DNA of 7,273 nt. It comes from Kiritimatiellia bacterium. GTDB taxonomy: Bacteria > Verrucomicrobiota > Kiritimatiellia > RFP12 > UBA1067. The DNA is taken from contig CAAGNL010000497.1 of assembly GCA_900771305.1 (NCBI GenBank), positions 1-7,273 of the forward strand, given 5' to 3'. Of the stretch, positions 1 to 4,644 are shown piece after piece. Numbering within the stretch: position 1 is the stretch's first letter; every line of letters begins with the position of its first letter. The position numbers were made by a program, and so were the translations under genes. Below the pieces are notes generated by a model. That model was not told the DNA's origin, made no database searches, and saw nothing but the letters and a program-made list of their open reading frames with translations.

Positions 1-81
1 ATCGAGAAAAAACGCCGGATGTGCCAGCCGGCTAATCAGGTGGTAACATCGGCAATTCTCTATACACCTCGTCTTCGGCAT
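1..81 (-). CDS. IS200-like / RAYT-type transposase, N-terminus only (runs off left edge)
   Basis: Reading the minus strand from the ATG at 81-79 gives 27 codons without a stop up to the window edge. The translation contains CYHLISRLAHPAFFLD. This matches the first beta-strand region of REP-associated tyrosine transposases (Y1_Tnp family), whose N-termini typically read YH-hydrophobic-SR followed by an IFLDD-type motif. Family members are single-strand DNA transposases that use an HUH motif and a catalytic tyrosine; both would lie beyond the window. An in-frame TGA 36 nt upstream, with no other ATG in between, supports this start. There is no clear Shine-Dalgarno sequence. The gene points away from iorB, and its 5' flank is the terminal region of the element. 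The family call rests on pattern recognition of a short peptide. Confidence 0.72.
   Translation of the reverse strand, partial: MPKTRCIENCRCYHLISRLAHPAFFLD
7..32 (-). terminator. Intrinsic-terminator-like hairpin inside the transposase 5' coding region
   Basis: On the minus strand, GCCGG (32-28) pairs perfectly with CCGGC (18-14) across a 9-nt loop, and G plus six T follow (13-7). The T-run encodes Phe-Phe of the transposase, so the structure lies within coding sequence about 50 nt after the start codon. It could attenuate transposase transcription, or be a chance product of the codons. Confidence 0.35.
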
Positions 82-95
82 GGCGAGCAGTGTAT
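62..95. repeat. Imperfect hairpin in the element end
   Basis: ATACAC (62-67) pairs with GTGTAT (90-95), and CTCG (68-71) pairs with CGAG (84-87). A two-base bulge (88-89) interrupts the stem, and the loop is 12 nt. It straddles the transposase start codon (81-79). Subterminal hairpins are the recognition structures of IS200/IS605 and REP/RAYT elements, so it may be the structure bound by the transposase. Confidence 0.45.
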
Positions 96-103
96 CATAT
101 AAT
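75..103 (+). promoter_or_regulatory. Candidate outward-facing promoter toward iorB remnant and paaK
   Basis: A perfect -10 hexamer TATAAT (98-103) lies exactly 17 nt after TCGGCA (75-80), which matches TTGACA at four of six positions. Transcription would start near 110 and run out of the mobile element into the iorB remnant, paaK and perhaps the tRNA. The -10 overlaps the palindrome TAATCGATTA (100-109). Confidence 0.4.
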
Positions 104-107
104 CGAT

Positions 108-134
108 TACTATGTCAATACTACTATGTCAATA
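108..134. repeat. Two copies of a 13-nt direct repeat, 1 nt apart
   Basis: TACTATGTCAATA occurs at 108-120 and again, identically, at 122-134, separated by one C. On the minus strand each copy contains a perfect TTGACA (-35 consensus), at 118-113 and 132-127, so the repeat could supply the transposase promoter. I could not place a good -10 at standard spacing. A 10-bp palindrome TAATCGATTA (100-109) abuts the first copy. Confidence 0.8.
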
Positions 135-163
135 AGCTCTGACCCTTATGCCCCCCCTATCTC

Positions 164-457
164 GTGCCGGTGACGGTGTCGTCCGGCCAGCAGCCGCCGG
201 TCGAAGATCTTGACGGCAGGGTCCGGAAGGCGTTCAAGAAGCTTGTGCTCGTCGACGCGATGAAGATCGCGACCGAGGAGGTCGGCAACGCCCGCACCAT
301 GAACATGGTGATCGCCGGCGCGCTTTCCGCGTTCTGTCCGTTCAAGGAAGAGCAGTGGGCCCAGGCGATGACGGAAATGCTGACCGGTTCGAAGGCCAGG
401 CTTCTTGAGGTCAACCGGAAGGCGTTCCAACTCGGCCGCGCTGCGGCGGAGAAATAG
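164..457 (+). pseudogene. iorB: Indolepyruvate:ferredoxin oxidoreductase beta subunit, 5'-truncated remnant
   Basis: IorB is the small subunit that, with IorA, oxidatively decarboxylates indolepyruvate and other arylpyruvates to arylacetyl-CoA with ferredoxin as acceptor. The 97 residues readable from GTG 164 match only the C-terminal half of the family, which is usually about 190-200 residues. Visible features are the PVTVSSGQ strand (2-9), LVDAMKIATEEVGN (29-42), the NMVIAGALS helix (47-55) and the closing LLEVNRKAFQLG (80-91). The N-terminal GxGGQG-type segment is absent. Homology probably starts with Tyr-Leu at 158. An in-frame TGA lies at 140-142, and upstream sequence belongs to a transposase element. 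The GTG has no convincing ribosome-binding site, so the remnant is probably not a working subunit. It lies 27 nt before paaK, in the usual iorA-iorB-paaK order. Confidence 0.85.
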
Positions 458-484
458 CGGAGACCGGCTCAGGGCGAGTTTGCA

Positions 485-1765
485 ATGTCGATGTGGAACA
501 GGGAAGCCGAGACGCTTAGCCGCGATGCGTACGCGAAGCTCCAGCTCGAAGGGCTGCAGAAGTCTTTGCGCCGCGTGTGGGACAATCCGTTCTACCGCCT
601 TCGCCTCCAGCGGGGCGGCGTCGGCTCTCCGGAGGATGTGAAGTCGCTTGACGACCTCGCGAAGCTGCCGTTCTTCACCAAGGACGATTTCCGCGAGGCG
701 TATCCGCTGGCGATGAACTGCGTCGACCGGCGGGACTTGATGGAGTTCCACATGTCCTCCGGCTCGACCGGCACGCCCGTGGTGATGGCGTACACGAAGA
801 ACGATTTGCTGCAGTGGGCGGAGTGCATGGCGCGATGCTATGCGATGGCCGGGCTGGAGCGGGGCGATGCCGTGCAGATCATGCCGACGTTCGGTCTGTT
901 CAACGGCGGCTTCGGGTGCTATCACGGCGCGCGCAAGGCGCAGCTCTTCACGATTCCGGCGTCCTCGGGCAACACCGAGCGCCAGATCCGGCTGATGCGG
1001 GACTTCAAAGCGAAGGGGTTCGTCTCCGTCGTCTCGTACGTGCCGCGGCTGATCGAACTGCTCGACCGGTGTCCCGAGGGCGAGCGCGACCTGCCGTATC
1101 TCAAGGTCGGCATCTTCGGCTCCGAGACGTTCTCCGACGAGACGCGCCGGCGCATCGAGACTCGGCTTGGCATCGAGTGCTTCGACATCTACGGCATGAC
1201 CGAGACCGGCGGCATCGGCACGACCGGGCAGGACTGCCGCTGCCACTGCGGCCTGCATGTCTGGGAGGACCAGTACATAACCGAGGTCATCGATCCCGTC
1301 ACGGGCAAGGTTTTGCCCGACGGGGAATACGGCGAGCTCGTCTTCACTTCGCTGACGCGCGAGGCGATGCCGATTCTCCGCTATCGCACGCACGACATCA
1401 GCCGCGTACTCTCCCGCGAGAAGTGCGCGTGCGGCCGCACGTCGCTGCGCATCGACCGCATCACGGGGCGGACGGACGACATGCTCATCGTCAAGGGCGT
1501 CAACTTCTATCCGCGCCAGGTCGAGCAGGCGCTGAAGGAGATCCCCGGCGTGGCGGACGAGTTTCAGATCATTCTCGAGGAGCGCCACGGCATGACGGAG
1601 GTCACCGTCAACGTCGAGGCGGAGCCGGGCGTGACGGGGCATACCGTCGCCAAGCACCTGCGCGAGCGTCTCGGCTTTCTGCCGAAGGGCGACGTCTTTC
1701 CGATCGGCGCGCTGCCGCGAACCGAGGGCAAGGCGAAGCGCGTCATCCGCAGGAAGCTCGATTGA
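485..1765 (+). CDS. paaK: Phenylacetate-CoA ligase (AMP-forming aryl-acid CoA ligase)
   Basis: This 426-residue protein is full length for the PaaK branch of the ANL adenylating superfamily. Such enzymes convert phenylacetate or related arylacetates plus ATP and CoA to the CoA thioester, AMP and pyrophosphate in the cytoplasm. Motifs in order: phosphate-binding loop SSGSTGTP (91-98); YGMTE (236-240), which contacts adenine; YRTHD (300-304) with the ribose-binding Asp304; hinge region GRTDDMLIVKGVNFYP (328-343); and the A10-type EGK with catalytic Lys416. Cysteines at 251, 253, 255, 314 and 316 could form a metal site, as some anaerobe homologues seem to have. The ATG at 485 has a G-rich AGGGCGAG just upstream; a second ATG at 491 is possible. 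Linkage to iorB suggests a role in aromatic amino-acid fermentation. Exact substrate is unknown. Confidence 0.95.
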   Translation: MSMWNREAETLSRDAYAKLQLEGLQKSLRRVWDNPFYRLRLQRGGVGSPEDVKSLDDLAKLPFFTKDDFREAYPLAMNCVDRRDLMEFHMSSGSTGTPVVMAYTKNDLLQWAECMARCYAMAGLERGDAVQIMPTFGLFNGGFGCYHGARKAQLFTIPASSGNTERQIRLMRDFKAKGFVSVVSYVPRLIELLDRCPEGERDLPYLKVGIFGSETFSDETRRRIETRLGIECFDIYGMTETGGIGTTGQDCRCHCGLHVWEDQYITEVIDPVTGKVLPDGEYGELVFTSLTREAMPILRYRTHDISRVLSREKCACGRTSLRIDRITGRTDDMLIVKGVNFYPRQVEQALKEIPGVADEFQIILEERHGMTEVTVNVEAEPGVTGHTVAKHLRERLGFLPKGDVFPIGALPRTEGKAKRVIRRKLD

Positions 1766-1772
1766 GAAAACC

Positions 1773-1849
1773 GGAGACTTAGCTCAGTTGGTTAGAGCAG
1801 CTGCTTTACACGCAGCGGGTCGGGGGTTCAAGTCCCTCAGTCTCCACCA
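1773..1849 (+). tRNA. tRNA-Val (anticodon UAC) with encoded CCA
   Basis: A complete cloverleaf is visible. The acceptor stem GGAGACT (1773-1779) pairs with AGTCTCC (1839-1845). The D-arm is GCTC/GAGC (1782-1785, 1795-1798) and the anticodon stem GCTGC/GCAGC (1800-1804, 1812-1816). The T-arm carries TTCAAGT. The anticodon TAC is at 1807-1809. The discriminator is A1846 and CCA is encoded at 1847-1849. It starts 7 nt after the paaK stop on the same strand, so it may be processed from the paaK transcript. The antisense strand of its 3' half is the last 44 nt of the kinase reading frame. No T-rich terminator follows. Confidence 0.97.
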
Positions 1850-3065
1850 GCCGCAAGTGCAATATACGTCTGCTTTCACGTGATTGATGTCCATCGCGTG
1901 GGCGGCGCGGACGGATTGGCAGTTTTGAATGTGCCTCACGTGCCTTGTTGAGCGTCTTTATGGCATCCTGAATCGTCTTGTCATTGGGGAATCGGGCGTT
2001 AAGCATCTCGGCGAACTCCAATGCCCGGCGCAACTCGGCGTCACGCGGATCGCGTTCGCCGCGTTCGACTGTGGCAAGAGTCGTGGCGAGCGACTGTGCA
2101 GCATGAGCAGCTTCCCGATGCGTAGCCGCAAGTGCGGCAGAGGTCTTCACATAGCCAATGGAAATCGAGACAACGAATGCGACGAAGCAAAGTGCCGCAG
2201 CAACGATTCCCGATGCGGCGATGGGATTGCGCCGCGAAAAAAGGCGGAAACGACGCAAGGGAGACGGCGGATTGGCAACGACTGGTTCATGTGCAATAAA
2301 TCGGTGCAAGTCTGCAAGCAGGGCATCGACGCTTTCGTAGCGGCGAGACGGATCATTTGCCGTGGCCTTTGCGCAGATGGCGGCAAAGTCGGGAGGGACG
2401 GCCTTTTGCGGGCGTGCCAGTTCGCGCAAGGTCACGCCAAGCGAATACAGGTCGCTCGCTTCGGTCGCTTCGCCGCCGCTCAACACTTCCGGCGCCATGT
2501 AGCGTTTCGTGCCGCTTTTGTCGTTTGCGCCTTCTGCGGCGAGGCAGGCAAGGCCGAAGTCGCCTAGCTTGACTCTTCCGTCGTCGTCGATGAAAATGTT
2601 GGACGGCTTCACGTCGCGGTGGATAATTCCACAACGATGAGCGTATGCAAGCGCCTCCGCGACGTCCGCTCCAAGCCGTGCAACATCCTCGACGGACGCG
2701 AAAACGTGCCTTTCGGCGCTTTCGCCTTTGACCAGTTCCATTGCGAACCATGCGCAATCGGAATCGGCTCCCGCCGAGAAGACCTGTACGATGTTTGGAT
2801 GGTGAAGCTGAGCGACGGTTCGCGCCTCGTCCGAGATTGGCGCATCAGAGACGTTCTCCAGCACGACTTTGACCGCGACATCGCGTCCAAGCGAAATCTG
2901 CCGCGCCACATAGACCGCACCCATTCCGCCGCAGCCGAGGAGGGAGATCGGCTCAAAGTCCGCAAGCGGCGGAAACGAAGGCGGCTGCACGTTCTCGCTT
3001 TCCCCGAGCTCGTCCAGCTCCGCCGCGAGATGCCGCAAGTCGCAGGTCAATTCTTCCTGAAGCAT
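1806..3065 (-). CDS. Transmembrane Ser/Thr protein kinase (PknB-like)
   Basis: The 419-residue product has a complete Hanks-type kinase domain: glycine loop GCGGMGAVY (44-52), Lys66 in AVKV, catalytic loop HRDVKPSN (149-156) with Asp151, DFG (169-171), APE (191-193) and DLYSLG (205-210). A basic stretch (271-279) precedes one membrane helix (about 281-303), so the kinase should be cytoplasmic. The roughly 115 residues beyond it, largely helical with a possible coiled coil (about 308-380), would be extracytoplasmic. A strong GGAGG (3074-3070) sits 4 nt before the ATG. The start overlaps the sigma-factor gene by 19 nt, implying translational coupling. The kinase probably controls the sigma factor or responds with it. 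From about residue 380 the tail is basic and low in recognisable structure. Its last 13 residues are encoded antisense to tRNA-Val, and the TAA overlaps the anticodon, so the native C-terminus is doubtful. Confidence 0.93.
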   Translation of the reverse strand: MLQEELTCDLRHLAAELDELGESENVQPPSFPPLADFEPISLLGCGGMGAVYVARQISLGRDVAVKVVLENVSDAPISDEARTVAQLHHPNIVQVFSAGADSDCAWFAMELVKGESAERHVFASVEDVARLGADVAEALAYAHRCGIIHRDVKPSNIFIDDDGRVKLGDFGLACLAAEGANDKSGTKRYMAPEVLSGGEATEASDLYSLGVTLRELARPQKAVPPDFAAICAKATANDPSRRYESVDALLADLHRFIAHEPVVANPPSPLRRFRLFSRRNPIAASGIVAAALCFVAFVVSISIGYVKTSAALAATHREAAHAAQSLATTLATVERGERDPRDAELRRALEFAEMLNARFPNDKTIQDAIKTLNKAREAHSKLPIRPRRPRDGHQSRESRRILHLRLVETEGLEPPTRCV

Positions 3066-3649
3066 GAGACCTCCATAAGTTTATGCTGCAGCCTTTCCAG
3101 CGCGCGGACATAGCGGATCGACGCCGCCTTTTCCGTGAGCCCCAGCGCGGCGGCGCATTCGGCGTTGCCCATTCCGTCGAAGTGGCGCATGACGAGGATT
3201 GCGCGGTCGTTTTCCGGCATTGCGGCAAGTGCGCGGCGGAGAATCGCATGGCGCTCGTCTTTATCGACGCGTGAGACGGGCGACGTGATGTCTGCGGGGA
3301 GTTCGCCAAGGCAGACCTCGCCGTTCGCCGCTTCCTCGTCGCCAAGCTCGCCATTCGCCACGCGCAGCTCTTTGTAGGCATCGCGTCGGTTCGCCTGAAG
3401 GTGTCGGCGTTCGATGTCCCCGATCGTCTGCAGCAGAATCGTCCGCAACTTGTAGTAGACCGGCACGTCGTCGTGCGCGGCGAAATAGTCCGGACGCTTA
3501 GCCGCGTTGACGTACGTTTCCGACAGAACGTCCGCCTCGTCCATCCGTTTGAGCAGAATCGGATTGAGTTTCTTCTTTGCAATCGCCGACAGTCTTTGCC
3601 GGTGTTCGGCGAACGCGGCGGCAAGGCCGGCTTTCGTGACAACTTCCAT
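3047..3649 (-). CDS. ECF-like RNA polymerase sigma factor linked to a Ser/Thr kinase
   Basis: A 200-residue sigma-70 family protein with two domains. Region 2 spans about 17-90, including DEADVLSETYVNAA (37-50) and a hydrophobic/basic helix through DIERRHLQANRRD. Region 4 spans about 135-193, with LAAMPENDRAILVMRHFDG (141-159), the helix-turn-helix AECAAALGLTEKAASIRYVRA (163-183) and ERLQ. It should direct RNA polymerase to a specific promoter set. The linker (95-125) is acidic and contains ANGE twice. No anti-sigma gene is adjacent; in the PVC group such sigma factors are often encoded with Ser/Thr kinases, as here. The gene starts 21 nt after the upstream hydrolase stop. The start has no clear Shine-Dalgarno; TAAAAT lies 7 nt before the ATG, so leaderless initiation or coupling to the hydrolase gene is possible. 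Confidence 0.9.
   Translation of the reverse strand: MEVVTKAGLAAAFAEHRQRLSAIAKKKLNPILLKRMDEADVLSETYVNAAKRPDYFAAHDDVPVYYKLRTILLQTIGDIERRHLQANRRDAYKELRVANGELGDEEAANGEVCLGELPADITSPVSRVDKDERHAILRRALAAMPENDRAILVMRHFDGMGNAECAAALGLTEKAASIRYVRALERLQHKLMEVSCFRKN
3070..3074 (-). promoter_or_regulatory. Strong ribosome-binding site of the kinase gene inside the sigma-factor gene
   Basis: GGAGG lies four bases before the kinase ATG and within the final codons of the sigma-factor gene. It fixes the kinase start at 3065 and indicates translation of both genes from one mRNA. Confidence 0.8.
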
Positions 3650-3670
3650 GCCACAGATTTTACCATATTC

Positions 3671-4495
3671 TCACCGCAGCAGCCATTTCCAGACCTCGTC
3701 TTTCGCGTAGGCGGCCTTTCCCGATTCGGCGTGTCCAGTCTTCGGTAGCACCTCGACTCGCATTGCCTGGGCGCGTTTCGCGCACAGCGCTTCGGCGTAG
3801 GACTTAACGCGGGCGATTGGTATGAGATCGTCATCTTCACCGTGGCAAGACAGCACTTCCGCCTTGATGTCGGAGACTGCGTCCGTCTTGCCGGATGCGC
3901 CGACGACAAGGGCACGGGAGAAGAGTGTCGGATCGTCATTGAGCAGCGTCAGCAGCAAACCGCCGCCCATCGAAAAGCCGGTCGCGAAGACGCGTTCGCT
4001 TTTGACGCCGTGTGCCTCGGCTCGTGAACGCACAAGTTTGGCGAGTCCGTCTGCGGATGGATTCTCCAATCCGCGACGCCCTCCCCCGCCCATGCGCTCG
4101 ACCGTCATTTCCGGGATGAGTACGATTAGCTTTCCGATTTTCGCCTGACTACGCGCATAGTCCAATGCCTTTCCGATTGCCGGAGGAACGGACGGTACAT
4201 GGCCTTCGCCACGCTTGACGGAATCGCGCCCGCCAAGGACAACGAGAAGCGTTGTCTCACCCTTCGCTTTCGGGTTTGCGGTGTATTCTTGCCAGGCACG
4301 GACACCACATACGCCCTCATCCGTCTTGTAGGGCGCAATCCTGCGCTTCGCTTTCTCATTGGTCTCGATTTGCTCCTTCGTCTGGCGCTGCCGCATATCT
4401 GCGCCGCGCCGGGGCGCTCCATGCATGGGCGGACGCTCGGCGCGTACGCTGAGCATCGCCGCAAGGATGAGTGTGAATGCGACAACGTATCTCAT
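3671..4495 (-). CDS. Secreted alpha/beta hydrolase (dienelactone-hydrolase / esterase-like)
   Basis: The 274-residue protein has a Sec signal peptide (MRYVVAFTLILAAMLSVRA, residues 1-19) with an AxA-like exit, so it should act in the periplasm or outside the cell. The alpha/beta-hydrolase core shows strand LLVVLGGRDS (83-92), the nucleophile elbow GFSMGG (173-178) with Ser175, the acid segment HGEDDDLIP (218-226), probably Asp222, and His255 in TGHAES. Together they form a complete triad like those of feruloyl esterase/phospholipase-type hydrolases. The substrate cannot be told. Glycine-rich MGGGGRRG (135-142) may form a lid loop. An in-frame start 48 codons upstream (4639) is unlikely: it would bury the signal peptide and overlap the divergent promoter, whereas ATG 4495 follows AAAGGA at good spacing. 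It is probably the first gene of the operon with the sigma factor and kinase. Confidence 0.88.
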   Translation of the reverse strand: MRYVVAFTLILAAMLSVRAERPPMHGAPRRGADMRQRQTKEQIETNEKAKRRIAPYKTDEGVCGVRAWQEYTANPKAKGETTLLVVLGGRDSVKRGEGHVPSVPPAIGKALDYARSQAKIGKLIVLIPEMTVERMGGGGRRGLENPSADGLAKLVRSRAEAHGVKSERVFATGFSMGGGLLLTLLNDDPTLFSRALVVGASGKTDAVSDIKAEVLSCHGEDDDLIPIARVKSYAEALCAKRAQAMRVEVLPKTGHAESGKAAYAKDEVWKWLLR

Positions 4496-4503
4496 GACGG
4501 TAT

Positions 4504-4515
4504 TCCTTTCTGTCC
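4504..4515 (-). promoter_or_regulatory. Shared leader motif and ribosome-binding site of the hydrolase gene
   Basis: On the minus strand this reads GGACAGAAAGGA, ending 8 nt before the ATG at 4495. It decides the start codon. Eleven of twelve bases match the leader of the divergent gene (4624-4635). Confidence 0.75.
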
Positions 4516-4543
4516 TGTCGGCGTCATTGCCGTCCACTACCGA

Positions 4544-4619
4544 GAACGCAACTAAGACGAAAATTCTACAGGGAATAATTCGGGAAGTTTCTTGTAGATT
4601 CTCCGCCGCGAGTGCGTTC
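4544..4619. promoter_or_regulatory. Symmetric divergent promoter/operator region
   Basis: Two nested inverted repeats share one centre (4581.5): GAACGCA (4544-4550) with TGCGTTC (4613-4619), and TCTACA (4565-4570) with TGTAGA (4593-4598). Each half contains a -10-like hexamer facing outward: TAGATT (4595-4600, plus strand) and TAGAAT (4568-4563, minus strand). No sigma-70-type -35 is convincing on either side, so an alternative sigma factor or an activator could be involved. The symmetry suggests that both genes are controlled together, for example by a dimeric regulator. RNA folding across the dyad is also possible. All of this is inferred from pattern. Confidence 0.5.
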
Positions 4620-4623
4620 CTAT

Positions 4624-4636
4624 GGACAGGAAGGAG
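4624..4636 (+). promoter_or_regulatory. Shared leader motif and ribosome-binding site of the FGE-fold gene
   Basis: GGACAGGAAGGAG contains AAGGAG ending 8 nt before the ATG at 4645, which supports that start over the upstream in-frame GTG at 4612. The first twelve bases match the divergent hydrolase leader at eleven positions. Confidence 0.78.
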
Positions 4637-4644
4637 CAAATGCG

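Larger units (their letters stand above)
1..157. mobile_element. Terminal region of an IS200/RAYT-like element abutting truncated iorB
   Basis: This stretch is more AT-rich than the coding DNA to its right and holds the start of a transposase (minus strand) plus repeats and hairpins. Read on the minus strand from about 146, it begins GGGTCAGAGCT, a type of sequence I associate with ends of REP/RAYT elements. It continues with two copies of a TTGACA-bearing repeat. IorB-like protein homology starts abruptly at about 158, so the boundary lies between about 146 and 157, within or next to a run of seven C. The other end is outside the window, so the size and target site cannot be determined. Confidence 0.5.

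Noticed and set aside
146..1657. A 503-codon open frame on the minus strand opposite iorB and paaK.
   Set aside because: It lies opposite the recognisable paaK coding sequence, is rich in Arg, Ala, Leu and His as expected for a shadow in GC-rich DNA, and shows no family motif.
1820..1849. tRNA-Val 3' end as an integration (att) site.
   Set aside because: I found no second copy of the tRNA 3' end in the window and no integrase gene; the neighbouring genes look chromosomal.
1850..1905. Inverted repeat CACGTGAT (1877-1884) / ATCGCGTG (1893-1900) between the tRNA and the kinase, considered as a terminator.
   Set aside because: It pairs over 8 bp with one wobble, but neither strand has a T-run after it and it lies inside the open kinase frame.
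1849..2135. 12-nt direct repeat AGCCGCAAGTGC at 1849-1860 and 2124-2135, beginning at the last base of the tRNA CCA.
   Set aside because: A 12-nt match is expected about once by chance in a window of this size, and the second copy lies within kinase coding sequence.
3280..3365. Repeated ANGE motif in the linker of the sigma factor as a tandem repeat.
   Set aside because: There are only two short copies with diverged DNA between them; linkers of such sigma factors are commonly low in complexity.
4496..4639. Longer N-terminus for the hydrolase, starting at 4639 on the minus strand.
   Set aside because: It would bury a clear signal peptide and run through the divergent promoter region; ATG 4495 has a well-placed AAAGGA.
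4612..4644. Longer N-terminus for the FGE-fold protein, from GTG 4612.
   Set aside because: It lacks a ribosome-binding site, overlaps the promoter motifs and adds residues in front of the signal peptide; ATG 4645 follows AAGGAG.
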